Of a stretch of DNA of 64,000 bases, positions 16,109-24,648 are shown piece after piece. A program made the position numbers and the translations under genes. This stretch comes from Ilumatobacter sp. (lineage in GTDB: Bacteria; Actinomycetota; Acidimicrobiia; Acidimicrobiales; Ilumatobacteraceae). The stretch lies in NCBI GenBank assembly GCA_007693335.1, contig REDU01000069.1, positions 19,555-83,554 on the forward strand, written 5' to 3'. The notes below the pieces were generated by a model, which saw only the letters and a list, made by a program, of their open reading frames with translations, was not told the DNA's origin and made no database searches. Numbering within the stretch: position 1 is the first letter of the stretch; each line of letters opens with the position of its first letter.

Positions 16109-16114
16109 TAGTGT
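16109..16114 (+). promoter_or_regulatory. -10 box, leaderless promoter of SDR gene
   Basis: TAGTGT, 8 nt before the ATG at 16123. Confidence 0.5.
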
Positions 16115-16122
16115 TCGGAGCC

Positions 16123-16959
16123 ATGACCGATCGCGGATCGCCCACCGCCGGAACGACCGCACCGACCCCCGTGTCGCACGGATCGCCGTTCGACCTGACC
16201 GGGCACGTCGCCCTCGTGACCGGTGGCAACAGCGGGATCGGCCTCGGGATGGCCGAGGCGCTGGCGCTCCACGGTTCCCGCGTGTGCATCTGGGGGACCA
16301 ACCCCGACAAGAACGACGCCGCGGCCGACCGGCTCGCGACTCACGGTGTGGACGTGGTGTCGATCGTGTGTGATGTGGGCGACGAGGACGCGGTCGAAGC
16401 CGCCACCGCCGAGACGGTCGAGCAGTTCGGCCGGATCGATTCGTGTTTCGTGAACGCCGGTGTTGGTGGGCAGGCCCCGAGCTTCGTGGGGATGACGACC
16501 GACGAGTGGCGGCGGGTGATGCGGGTGAATCTCGACGGTGCGTTCTTCACGGCGCGCGCCGTGACCCGGCACATGGTCGAACGGTACGGCGATGGCGACC
16601 GACGCGGTGGCTCACTCGTGTTCACCACGTCGGGTTCGGCGCTGTACGGCCAACAGCGCGGCCAGCACTACGGGGCGTCGAAGGCCGGGCTGATCTCGAT
16701 GATGAAGGCCATCGCGGTCGAGCACGCGCGTCACGGCATCCGGTCGAACGCGGTGTTGCCCGGGTGGATCGAGAGCGACATGACGGCGGGCGCGTTCGGG
16801 TGGGAGACGTTCGTCGAACGGGTGCTGCCCCGCGTGCCGTTGCGGCGCTGGGGTGATCCGTCCGACTTCGGCGGGCTGGCCGTGTACCTGGCCAGCACCG
16901 CCAGCGGGTACCACACCGGCGACGTGATCACGATCGACGGTGGCTACCACTCGTTCTGA
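16123..16959 (+). CDS. SDR-family oxidoreductase
   Basis: 278 aa classical short-chain dehydrogenase. TGGNSGIGLGMA nucleotide motif near residues 34-45, NAGVGG near 110, Ser in TTSGSALYG, catalytic YGASKAGL near 183, and the C-terminal DGGYHSF. A 20-residue Thr/Pro-rich N-terminal tail precedes the Rossmann fold. Substrate unknown. The start at 16123 is supported by the -10 box 8 nt upstream; the further in-frame extension to 16072 has no such support. Convergent with the PAP2 gene. Confidence 0.88.
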   Translation: MTDRGSPTAGTTAPTPVSHGSPFDLTGHVALVTGGNSGIGLGMAEALALHGSRVCIWGTNPDKNDAAADRLATHGVDVVSIVCDVGDEDAVEAATAETVEQFGRIDSCFVNAGVGGQAPSFVGMTTDEWRRVMRVNLDGAFFTARAVTRHMVERYGDGDRRGGSLVFTTSGSALYGQQRGQHYGASKAGLISMMKAIAVEHARHGIRSNAVLPGWIESDMTAGAFGWETFVERVLPRVPLRRWGDPSDFGGLAVYLASTASGYHTGDVITIDGGYHSF

Positions 16960-16974
16960 GCCAGGGGAGGGTCG

Positions 16975-17958
16975 TCAGAAGCCCTGGGTGGCGAGGAACC
17001 GACGGTCGAGCCGGTCCTGGTTCCAGCGGTGCATCCCCCAGCCGATGACCGCACCCGTCGTGAACACCAGCAGACCTCCCAGACCGTCGAGCCACCAGTG
17101 GTTGCCGGTCACGATGATGCAGAACAGCGTGACGAGCGGGTAGAGCAGCATCGCCACCTTCCATCGTCGACGACGAAGCAGCGGGAACATGGCGATGGCG
17201 CACCACGTGGACCACCCGATGTGGAGGCTCGGCATGGCGGCGTACTGGTTCGAGATCGAGGCGAACGTCGAGGAGTCGAACGACCAGAGCGCGCCGTACT
17301 CGGCCATCGTGTCGACGTAGCCGAACGTGCCGTCGACACGGAGATCGGACGCGATGCACCGACCGCCGAACTCGTTGACGCCTTCCCACGGACAGGGTTG
17401 GTCGAGCAGCCGCGGCGGCATCAGCGGGAAGAACGCGAAGCCGATGATGGCCAGTGCGGTCATGGCGGCGAGGGTGTTGCGCCACTGGGGGAAGACCGCC
17501 GGACGCTTCCAGAACAACACGGCGAACACGGCGAGGGTCACGATGAAGTGCGCCGTGCCGTAGAAGATGTTCCAGAGTTCGATGGCCGGCATGTTCTCGA
17601 GCCACCACTGCTGGATGGTCGGCTCGGGGTAGAGGCCCATCGCCTGCTGCCAGCGGATGATGCGCTCGGCATTGCGGAACGCAGCAGTGGGGATGCCCTC
17701 AGCGGCGATCCGGTTCGAGCCGAACTGGTTCCGGATCCACGAGTAGACCAGGTAGAAGACGAGGACGATCAGCGCCTCCTTCCACCAGTACAGCCGGTGG
17801 GGGCGCTCGAACGAGTCGACGCGCGCTGCTTCGGCCGCCTCGATCGTCGCCTCGTCGGCCGGTGTCGGGGCGACGTCGGTCAGCTCGCCGCGCTCACCCG
17901 ACTCCAGGGCCGCCCCCTCCGGTCCGATGCGAGCGGCGTCGTCATCGGCCGCGTGCAT
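16975..17958 (-). CDS. PAP2-superfamily membrane protein (Aur1/inositolphosphotransferase-like)
   Basis: About 327 aa, with an acidic cytosolic N-terminus (residues 1-60) and about six membrane helices. Lipid-phosphate phosphatase motifs appear as YAAMPSLHIGWS (the PSxH block) and TGNHWWLDGLGG (the H-x3-D block). The fold matches the PAP2_3/Aur1 subgroup, which handles phospho-inositol or phospholipid head groups; phosphatase versus phosphotransferase is not decidable. Start chosen at the ATG at 17958; an ATG at 18036 would overlap the divergent gene's start codon. Confidence 0.82.
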   Translation of the reverse strand: MHAADDDAARIGPEGAALESGERGELTDVAPTPADEATIEAAEAARVDSFERPHRLYWWKEALIVLVFYLVYSWIRNQFGSNRIAAEGIPTAAFRNAERIIRWQQAMGLYPEPTIQQWWLENMPAIELWNIFYGTAHFIVTLAVFAVLFWKRPAVFPQWRNTLAAMTALAIIGFAFFPLMPPRLLDQPCPWEGVNEFGGRCIASDLRVDGTFGYVDTMAEYGALWSFDSSTFASISNQYAAMPSLHIGWSTWCAIAMFPLLRRRRWKVAMLLYPLVTLFCIIVTGNHWWLDGLGGLLVFTTGAVIGWGMHRWNQDRLDRRFLATQGF

Positions 17959-18022
17959 GAACCACTGAGGATACGCCGACACGCCGATCCGGTGCGGTCG
18001 GTTCCGCCGTGACGTGGGGCGG

Positions 18023-18028
18023 TACGGT
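18023..18028 (+). promoter_or_regulatory. -10 box, leaderless promoter of TPP enzyme gene
   Basis: TACGGT, 6 nt before the ATG at 18035. Confidence 0.5.
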
Positions 18029-18034
18029 GCCGTC

Positions 18035-19669
18035 ATGAGCGATCACACAGGGGTACAGCTCGACCGACACGCCGGCGAACAGGCGATCGCCGCGATCCTC
18101 GGCTTCGGCACCGACGTCATGTTCACGCTGAACGGCGGCCACATCTGGCCGCTGTACGACGGTGCTCGCAACCAGGGGATGCGGGTGGTCGACACGCGGC
18201 ACGAGCAGGCCGCCACGTTCGCCGCCGAGGCCTACGCCAAGCTCACCCGCCGCCCGGGCTTCGCCGCGCTCACGGCCGGTCCGGGAATCACCAACGGGGT
18301 GTCGGCCATCACCTCCGCGCACTTCAACGGTTCGCCGCTCGTGGTGCTGGGCGGTCGGGCGCCGCAGGGCCGGTGGGGCGCCGGGTCGCTCCAGGAGCTC
18401 GACCACGTGCCGATCGTCGCCTCGATCACCAAGTCGGCCGGCACCGTGACCGATCCGTCCGAGGCGGGCACCGAGGTGTTCGCCGCCGCCCGGCTCGCGA
18501 TGGAACCGCACCGGGGTCCGGTGTTCCTCGACTTCCCGCTCGACGTGTTCGGCCCGTCGTCCGGACACGTCCCGGCCCCGCAGGAGTGCGACGGGCGCGG
18601 TGCCGCACCCGACGACCAGGCCGTCGCCCGACTGGCCGAGATGATCGCCGGGGCGGAACGACCGGCGTTCGTGGTCGGCTCCGACGTCTACTGGGACGGC
18701 GCGTGGGACGAGCTCCGCGCCGCGGTGGAGCACCTGCGCGTGCCGTGCTTCTTCAACGGGCTCGGTCGTGGAATGCTGCCGGCCGATCACGAGCTGGCGT
18801 TCTTGCGCACCCGCGGCGTGCTCAAGCAGCGGGCCGATCTCGTCGTGGTGCTCGGTACGCCGCTCGACTTCCGACTCGGGTTCGGCTCGTTCGGCTCGGC
18901 CACGGTCGCGCACGTGGTCGACGCAGAGGCACAGCGAGCCGGCCATGTCGACGTCCACACCGTGGTCGGCGATCACCGGCTCGTGCTCGCAGCGCTCGCC
19001 GACCACACGGGTGAACGTCGCGATCACGAGACCTGGATCGCCGAGCTGAGCGCCTCCGAGAAGTCGGCCGCCGCCGACGAGCAGCCCCTGCTCGCCGCTG
19101 GTGGCGACACGGTGAAGCCGTCGCGCATCTACGGCGAGCTGCGCCAGCGGCTCGAGCGCGATGCCGTCGTGATCTGCGACGGCGGCGACTTCGCCTCGTA
19201 CGCCGGCAAGTTCGTCGAGGTGTTCGAGCCCGGCTGCTGGCTCGACACCGGCCCGTACGGCTGCTTGGGCAACGGGATCGGGTACGCCATCGCGGCTCGG
19301 GTGGTGCGCCCCGAGTCGCAGGTGGTCGTACTGCTGGGCGACGGCGCCGCGGGTTTCGGGTTGATGGACGTCGATTCGCTGGTGCGTCACCGGCTGCCGG
19401 TCGTGATGGTGGTCGGCAACAACGGCATGTGGGGTCTCGAGAAGCATCCGATGCAGGCGATCTACGGGTGGGACGTCGCATGCGACCTGCAGCCCGATCT
19501 GCGCTACGACGATGTCGTGCGTGCGCTGGGTGGCGCCGGTGAGACGGTCACGACACCCGATGGCATCGGGCCGGCGTTCGACCGAGCGTTCGCCAGTGGC
19601 GTGCCGTACCTCGTGAACGTGATGACCGATCCGGCAGACGTGTATCCGAGGTCGAGCAACCTGGCGTGA
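18035..19669 (+). CDS. Thiamine-diphosphate-binding acetolactate-synthase-like enzyme
   Basis: 544 aa with the three-domain layout of the pyruvate oxidase/acetolactate synthase/oxalyl-CoA decarboxylase family. N-terminal PYR domain with activating Glu in DTRHEQAATFAAEAYAKL (about residues 46-63), a middle domain (about 190-330), and a C-terminal PP domain with the TPP motif GDGAAGFGLMD...NN (about 430-460). The reaction (synthase or decarboxylase) is uncertain; it stands alone without an ilvN/ilvC neighbour, so a branched-chain biosynthetic role is unlikely. Confidence 0.87.
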   Translation: MSDHTGVQLDRHAGEQAIAAILGFGTDVMFTLNGGHIWPLYDGARNQGMRVVDTRHEQAATFAAEAYAKLTRRPGFAALTAGPGITNGVSAITSAHFNGSPLVVLGGRAPQGRWGAGSLQELDHVPIVASITKSAGTVTDPSEAGTEVFAAARLAMEPHRGPVFLDFPLDVFGPSSGHVPAPQECDGRGAAPDDQAVARLAEMIAGAERPAFVVGSDVYWDGAWDELRAAVEHLRVPCFFNGLGRGMLPADHELAFLRTRGVLKQRADLVVVLGTPLDFRLGFGSFGSATVAHVVDAEAQRAGHVDVHTVVGDHRLVLAALADHTGERRDHETWIAELSASEKSAAADEQPLLAAGGDTVKPSRIYGELRQRLERDAVVICDGGDFASYAGKFVEVFEPGCWLDTGPYGCLGNGIGYAIAARVVRPESQVVVLLGDGAAGFGLMDVDSLVRHRLPVVMVVGNNGMWGLEKHPMQAIYGWDVACDLQPDLRYDDVVRALGGAGETVTTPDGIGPAFDRAFASGVPYLVNVMTDPADVYPRSSNLA

Positions 19670-19726
19670 CCGTGGGTGAACCGGGCTGGCGGGGTCGATC
19701 CCGCCGGAGCGGAGCGGGTGCTCGGC

Positions 19727-20104
19727 TCAGCTGCACTTGCCCATGAAGCGGTCGCGATCGACCACCACACGGGTCACCTTGCCGGCGGCCACGAGACCGC
19801 GCTGGTCCGATGCGGTCACGTGGAACATCAGCCGTCGACCCTCGATGCGTTCGAGCACCGCTTCGGCCACGACGTGTTCTCCGACCGGGGTCGGCTGGAG
19901 ATGATCGACCTGCACGCGCATGCCCACGGAGGTGCAGTTCGGGCCGAGCACGTCGTGCAGCGCCACACAGGTGGCCTCCTCGCAGAGGGCGACCACACGG
20001 GGGGTACCCAGCACGTCGACCTCACCGGAGCCGAGCGAACGCGCCGTATCGGCTTCCGTCACCACCAGCTTCGCATCTCCACGGAGTCCCGTCGCCAAGT
20101 CCAC
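19727..20104 (-). CDS. Fluoroacetyl-CoA-thioesterase-like hotdog protein
   Basis: 125-aa single hotdog-fold protein of the FlK-like thioesterase group. The FlK catalytic set can be lined up: Thr in LGTPRVVAL, Glu in EEATCVAL and His in QVDHLQPTPVG. It probably hydrolyses a small acyl-CoA. The GTG at 20104 is selected because TAGCGT (complement of 20113-20118) lies 8 nt upstream, and family members start just before the GLRGDAKLVVTEADTA-type strand. Divergent from tldD, 28 bp away. Confidence 0.8.
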   Translation of the reverse strand: MDLATGLRGDAKLVVTEADTARSLGSGEVDVLGTPRVVALCEEATCVALHDVLGPNCTSVGMRVQVDHLQPTPVGEHVVAEAVLERIEGRRLMFHVTASDQRGLVAAGKVTRVVVDRDRFMGKCS

Positions 20105-20112
20105 GGCGACCA

Positions 20113-20122
20113 ACGCTAACGC
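20113..20122. promoter_or_regulatory. Overlapping divergent -10 boxes (thioesterase and tldD)
   Basis: Minus strand TAGCGT (20113-20118) is 8 nt before the thioesterase GTG. The plus strand TAACGC (20117-20122, imperfect sixth base) is 10 nt before the tldD ATG. The two share the TA at 20117-20118, the same layout as at 6475-6484 and 26584-26593. Confidence 0.5.
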
Positions 20123-20132
20123 TCCCCGTAGC

Positions 20133-21533
20133 ATGAACCACGTGATCGACCGTGATGTCCTGGAACGGGTGCTCGCCGGCGCGTTGCGCACGGGAGCCGA
20201 TTTCGCCGAGGTGTACGCAGAAGACAAGCGATCGACCTCGGCCTCTCTCGACGACGGCCGGGTCGAGCAGATGTCGAGCGGTCGCGACCGTGGCGCCGGT
20301 ATCCGGGTGGTGGCCGGCGACACCACGGGCTACGCGCACACCTCGGATCTCAGCGAGCGCGGGTTGCTCGACGCGGCGGCCGCCGCGGCGGCAGCGGCGT
20401 CGAGCGGCGGTGGTGGGGCCAAGGTGATCGGCCTCACCCCGCGTGAGCGGCACGTCGTCAACTCGGTCGTGCAGTCGCCCACCGACATCGCGAAGACCGC
20501 CAAGGTCGAGCTGCTCCAGCGGGTCGACGAGGCAGCCCGCGCCGCCGGCAGCGAGATCGTGCAGGTGTCGGCCGGCTACGGCGACAGCCAGAAGCGGGTG
20601 CTGATCGCCAACTCCGACGGGCTCTTCGCCGACGACGAACAGACCAGGGTGCTGATGCGCATCAGCGCCATCGCCAACGGCGACACCGGCATGCAGACCG
20701 GTTTCCAGTCGATGGGGCACACGGTCGGGTGGGAGATCTTCGACTCGGTCGACGTCGAGGAGCTGGCACGCGACGCCGCCCGGCAGGCCATCACCAAGCT
20801 GAGGGCCCGACCGGCGCCCTCGGGCGCGGTGCCGGTGGTCATCAAGCACGGCAGCGGTGGTGTGCTGTTCCACGAGGCGTGTGGTCACGGTCTCGAGGCC
20901 GATCATGTCGCGAAGGGTGCCAGTGTCTACGCGAACAAGGTGGGCGAGCTCGTGGCGTCGCCGCTCGTCACCCTGGTGGACGACGGCACGCTGGCGGGCG
21001 AGTGGGGCACCCTCGGCATCGACGACGAGGGCCACCCGACCCAGCGCAACACGCTGATCGAAGACGGTGTGCTCACCGACTACATGTGGGACTTCCTGCG
21101 GTCGCGCAAGGACGGTCACGCCCAGAGCGGCAACGGTCGCCGGCAGAGCTACATGCACCTGCCCATGGTGCGGATGACCAACACGTTCGTGCTCGACGGC
21201 CCCGACGATCCCGACGACATCATCTCGTCGACCGACCACGGCGTCTACATCGCCAAGCTCGGTGGCGGCCAGGTCAACACCGCCTCGGGTGACTTCGTGT
21301 TCGGCATGACCGAGGCCTATCTCATCGAGGGCGGCGAGATCACCGAGCCGCTGCGCGAGGGCAACCTCATCGGCAACGGGCCCGAGGTGCTCCGCGACAT
21401 CGACATGCTCGGCAACGACTTCGCGATGGGCAACCCGGGCACCTGCGGCAAGGACGGCCAGGGCGTGCCGGTGGGCGATGGTCAGCCCACGCTGCGCGTG
21501 AAGTCCCTCACCATCGGCGGGACGGCGGCGTGA
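20133..21533 (+). CDS. tldD: TldD-family metalloprotease subunit
   Basis: 466 aa. TldD is the catalytic zinc subunit of the TldD/TldE protease, which degrades unfolded peptides and in some bacteria trims RiPP leader peptides or the CcdA antitoxin. The metal motif HExxxH is present as HEACGHGLEAD (about residues 248-258), and the C-terminal CGKDGQGVPVGDGQPTLRVKSLTIGG is intact. Start at ATG 20133 (MNHVIDRDVLE). Overlaps tldE by 4 nt (GTGA). No RiPP precursor or antitoxin gene is visible next to it. Confidence 0.93.
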   Translation: MNHVIDRDVLERVLAGALRTGADFAEVYAEDKRSTSASLDDGRVEQMSSGRDRGAGIRVVAGDTTGYAHTSDLSERGLLDAAAAAAAAASSGGGGAKVIGLTPRERHVVNSVVQSPTDIAKTAKVELLQRVDEAARAAGSEIVQVSAGYGDSQKRVLIANSDGLFADDEQTRVLMRISAIANGDTGMQTGFQSMGHTVGWEIFDSVDVEELARDAARQAITKLRARPAPSGAVPVVIKHGSGGVLFHEACGHGLEADHVAKGASVYANKVGELVASPLVTLVDDGTLAGEWGTLGIDDEGHPTQRNTLIEDGVLTDYMWDFLRSRKDGHAQSGNGRRQSYMHLPMVRMTNTFVLDGPDDPDDIISSTDHGVYIAKLGGGQVNTASGDFVFGMTEAYLIEGGEITEPLREGNLIGNGPEVLRDIDMLGNDFAMGNPGTCGKDGQGVPVGDGQPTLRVKSLTIGGTAA

Positions 21534-22930
21534 GCGGCTCGAACAGCTCGACCTCCACCAGCACCGGTTCGAACGGCGCGGCGCCCGACGGCGCCGAATT
21601 GCTCGCCATCGCCGACCGGGTGGTGGCCAGCGCCGTCCCCGGTGAGCAGGTCGAGGCCTATGTGTCGCGTGGCGGCGAGACCGAGATCCGGGTGTACCAG
21701 GGCGAGGTCGAGCACTTCGTGTCGGCGCAGGCCGAGGGCATCGGCATCCGTGTGATCCGCGACGGTCGCACCGGGTTCGCGTATGCGGGCACGCTCGATC
21801 CGGCCTCGATCGACGAGGTGCTGGCCGATGCACGCGACAACCTCACCTTCGGCACCGTCGACGAATGGGCCGGTCTCGCCGAACCCGACCACGTACCCGT
21901 GACCGATCAGGTGCTGTGGAACGACGAGCTGGCCGGGTTCGCCACCGATCGCAAGATCGAGCTGGCCCGTGAGCTCGAGCGGCTCTCGACCTCGTTCGAC
22001 CCTCGGGTCCGGGTGGACGACGCGAACTACTCCGATGCGTCCGGCGAGGCCGCCGTCGCCACCACGACCGGCATCCGTACGTGGGGACGCGAGAACGGCT
22101 GCTACGTGAGCGTGTCGACCCTGGCCGACGAGGGGGGCGAGACGCAGAGCGGCTTCGGTTTCAGCGTGGGGCGCAGTCCCACCGAGTTCGACCTCGAGAA
22201 GGCCGCCCGCGATGCGTCCGATCGCGCCACCCGGCTGCTCGGTGCCACCAAGCCCGCCAGTCGCCGCCTCACCATCGTGCTCGACCCGTTCGTGACGGCG
22301 CAGTTCCTGGCGGTGATCTCCGCGACGCTCAACGGCGAAGCCGTGGTGAAGGGTCGCAGCCTCTTCCGCGATCGTCTCGGTGAGGAGGTCGCCGCGCCGA
22401 TCTTCACCCTCGTCGACGACCCCACCGATCCACGCGCCTACACCTCTACCGAGGTCGACGGCGAGGGCCTGGCCGCCCGCCGCAACGTGCTCATCGACGA
22501 TGGGGTGCTCCGCCAGTTCTCGCACGCCTCGTACTCCGCCCGTCGGGCCGGCACCACGTCCACCGGCAATGCCGTGCGCGGCGGGTTCCGCGGCACGCCG
22601 GGCGTCGGAGCGTTGGCGTTGCAGCTGGCCCCGGGTGAACGCACCCAGGCCGAGATCGTGGCCGACATCGACGACGGGTTGCTGGTGCAGAGCGTCAGTG
22701 GCATCCACTCCGGTGTCAACCCGATCAGCGGCGACTTCTCCACCGGTGCCGCCGGGCTGCTCATCTCGGGCGGTGAGGTCGGTGCGCCGGTGCGTGAGTT
22801 CACGATCGCCTCCACGCTGCAGCGCATGCTGAACGACGTGATCGAGGTGGGCGGCGACGTCGACTGGCTCCCGATGCGCGCCGCCGGTGTGAGCCTCGTG
22901 ATCCGCGACGTCACCATGTCCGGCGCCTGA
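21530..22930 (+). CDS. tldE: TldE/PmbA-family protease subunit
   Basis: 466 aa partner of TldD; it forms the barrel of the heterodimeric protease but lacks the zinc motif, as expected. Shares the TldD/PmbA N-terminal domain (EAYVSRGGETEIRVYQGEVEHFVSA), middle part and C-terminal domain (GVNPISGDFSTGAAGLLISGGEV). A Ser/Thr/Gly-rich 18-residue N-terminus precedes the fold. The GTG start overlaps the tldD stop, so the two subunits are translationally coupled, consistent with equal stoichiometry. Confidence 0.92.
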   Translation: MSGSNSSTSTSTGSNGAAPDGAELLAIADRVVASAVPGEQVEAYVSRGGETEIRVYQGEVEHFVSAQAEGIGIRVIRDGRTGFAYAGTLDPASIDEVLADARDNLTFGTVDEWAGLAEPDHVPVTDQVLWNDELAGFATDRKIELARELERLSTSFDPRVRVDDANYSDASGEAAVATTTGIRTWGRENGCYVSVSTLADEGGETQSGFGFSVGRSPTEFDLEKAARDASDRATRLLGATKPASRRLTIVLDPFVTAQFLAVISATLNGEAVVKGRSLFRDRLGEEVAAPIFTLVDDPTDPRAYTSTEVDGEGLAARRNVLIDDGVLRQFSHASYSARRAGTTSTGNAVRGGFRGTPGVGALALQLAPGERTQAEIVADIDDGLLVQSVSGIHSGVNPISGDFSTGAAGLLISGGEVGAPVREFTIASTLQRMLNDVIEVGGDVDWLPMRAAGVSLVIRDVTMSGA

Positions 22931-22965
22931 TCCGCCGACTCCTCGGCCCGGCCCAGCCCCGGCCC

Positions 22966-23020
22966 AGATCGACACAGAGTCCCCAACTGCCGCGAAATGC
23001 GGCCCAGATCGACACAGAGG
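22966..23020. repeat. Intergenic 40-bp-period direct repeat, locus 2
   Basis: Two copies of cggcccagatcgacacagag, the second exactly 40 bp after the first (gacacagag at 22971 and 23011). The reverse complement ctctgtgtcgatctgggcc matches the repeats at 10611-10673. Lies between the convergent 3' ends of tldE and the RmlD-like gene. The segment between copies contains ccccaactgccgcg, resembling the tip of the 50-bp palindrome family. Confidence 0.8.
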
Positions 23021-23046
23021 TGGTTGCTGCCGCGATGTGCGCCGGA

Positions 23047-23871
23047 TCAGGGGGACGGCGGGATGGGGAGGCCGGCGGCGAGGGTGCGGCAGGTGATGCC
23101 GAGGGTGGCGGCGCGGGTGGGGTCGAGCACGACGTGGCCCGGGCGGTCGAGACCCGATGCGGCGATGGAGCCCGTCGGCACCGCGGTCGGATCACGACCG
23201 AGCCACGTCGCCACGTGGCGGGCGAACGCGGCGCGGTCGACGGGGTCGGGGGCCACCACGTGCAACGGGCCGAGCACCGACGGGTCACCGGCGAGATGCA
23301 GCACGGCGGCGGCCACGTCGTCCACCCGGGTGAAGCACCGCACCTCGTCGGTGAAGAACCGCATGTCGGCCTCCCCGTCGAGCACCCGGCGCACGTCGAG
23401 CTGACACGGGGCCGAGCCGTCGCCGGCGTACATGAGCGACGTCCGGATCATCACCGCCCCGGGGCAGCGGTCCATCACCTCCCGCTCGGCCATCGCCTTC
23501 CAACGGCCGTAGTCGTGCACCGGGGTGGGGTGATCGTCTTCGGTGTACGGCTCCGGACGACCGGCGAAGAGCGCGTCGGTCGAGAGGTGCACGAGTCGAG
23601 CGCCACTGGCCGCGGCGGCCTCGGCCGTGATCGCCGAGCCGTCGACGATCACCTGCTCGTCGTCCTTGCGGTAGGCGAGGTGTGCGATCGCGGCGGGTTG
23701 CACGAGCTCGACGTGTCGGGTGACGGCGCCGGCGTCGACCACGTCCATCTCGACCGACGCGGGGTGGACGACGTCCCAGCCGGCCACTGCCGCCATGGCG
23801 ACCACGTGGCGGCCGAGGAGACCGGCGCCACCGGTCACGAGAAGTCGTGGCGCAGCGGCGGATCCGGGCAC
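23047..23871 (-). CDS. RmlD-like sugar-nucleotide reductase/NAD(P)-dependent epimerase family
   Basis: 274-aa extended SDR. LLVTGGAGLLGRHVV at residues 9-23 is the nucleotide-binding loop; HLSTDALFAG and the catalytic YGRWKAMAEREV (Y-x3-K) follow, with MIRTSLMYAG after. This pattern matches dTDP-4-dehydrorhamnose reductase-like proteins, but no other rhamnose genes are nearby, so the substrate is open. GTG start at 23871, with TAACAT (complement of 23878-23883) 6 nt upstream. Confidence 0.83.
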   Translation of the reverse strand: MPGSAAAPRLLVTGGAGLLGRHVVAMAAVAGWDVVHPASVEMDVVDAGAVTRHVELVQPAAIAHLAYRKDDEQVIVDGSAITAEAAAASGARLVHLSTDALFAGRPEPYTEDDHPTPVHDYGRWKAMAEREVMDRCPGAVMIRTSLMYAGDGSAPCQLDVRRVLDGEADMRFFTDEVRCFTRVDDVAAAVLHLAGDPSVLGPLHVVAPDPVDRAAFARHVATWLGRDPTAVPTGSIAASGLDRPGHVVLDPTRAATLGITCRTLAAGLPIPPSP

Positions 23872-23926
23872 ACCGGGATGTTACGGCTGGGATGGTGCGG
23901 CAGACCGGACGGGCGGACCAGACCAC

Positions 23927-23932
23927 TACCGT
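23927..23932 (+). promoter_or_regulatory. -10 box, leaderless promoter of PHP gene
   Basis: TACCGT, 7 nt before the GTG at 23940. The divergent RmlD-like gene has its own TAACAT box at 23878-23883 (minus). Confidence 0.5.
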
Positions 23933-23939
23933 TGGTGAG

Positions 23940-24641
23940 GTGACGAGCGCCGTCGATCGCCATCCGCATCTGGCGGCGCCGTGCCCCGATGGCTGGGTGC
24001 GGGTCGATCTCCACAGCCACACGATGTGGAGTGGCGACAGCACCACCACCCCCGAGGAGATCGAGCGGGCCGTGGTCGACTCGTGCATCGATGTGCTGTG
24101 CATCACCGATCACAACGCCATCGCCGGTGCCGTCGAGCTGGCCGATCGGCTCACGTGCCGGGTCGTGGTGGGCGAGGAGATGCGCACGAGCGCCGGCGAG
24201 CTGATCGGGCTGTTCCTGACCGAGCGGGTGCCGATGGGTGCGCCGCCCGCCGAGACCGCCCGGCTGATCCGTGACCAGGGCGGGGTGGTGTACGTGCCGC
24301 ACCCGTTCGACCCGATGCGCCGACATCTCGCCGCCGACGCGCTGGTCGAGTTGGTGAACGATGGACTCGTCGACGCGATGGAGGTGTTGAACGCCAAGAC
24401 CTCGCTCGCGAGCCTCAACCGGCGGGCCGAGGCGTTCGCCACCCACCACGGTCTGCATGCCGGCGCCGGCAGCGACGCCCACGTGCCCGACGCCATCGGA
24501 GCGGCGTACGTCGAGATGCCCGACTTCGATGGGCCCGGTGAGTTCCTCGAGCACCTGCCGCTGGGACGGGTGGTGGGCCACCACTGGGACCAGGCCCGCC
24601 CGTGGACGCCGCGCATCGTGCCGTCCACCTCACGGGGCTGA
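23940..24641 (+). CDS. PHP-domain metal-dependent phosphoesterase
   Basis: 233 aa. PHP motif set: VDLHSHTMWSGDS (first metal site, residues about 21-33), CITDHNAI (second), GEEMRTS, HPFDPMR, and AGSDAHVP (last). Stand-alone PHP proteins of this size act on small phosphate esters such as 3',5'-nucleoside bisphosphates or histidinol phosphate; which one is not clear here. Start chosen from the TANNNT box 7 nt before the GTG. Confidence 0.87.
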   Translation: MTSAVDRHPHLAAPCPDGWVRVDLHSHTMWSGDSTTTPEEIERAVVDSCIDVLCITDHNAIAGAVELADRLTCRVVVGEEMRTSAGELIGLFLTERVPMGAPPAETARLIRDQGGVVYVPHPFDPMRRHLAADALVELVNDGLVDAMEVLNAKTSLASLNRRAEAFATHHGLHAGAGSDAHVPDAIGAAYVEMPDFDGPGEFLEHLPLGRVVGHHWDQARPWTPRIVPSTSRG

Positions 24642-24648
24642 GCGAGCG

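Noticed and set aside
16037..16162. Longer dxs start upstream of 16036
   Set aside because: It would overlap the divergent SDR gene's promoter and start, and homologues begin at MFLERID-like sequence.
20133..22930. A RiPP biosynthesis locus around tldD/tldE
   Set aside because: No precursor peptide, cyclodehydratase or dehydrogenase is next to the protease genes; the pair is better read as general proteolysis.
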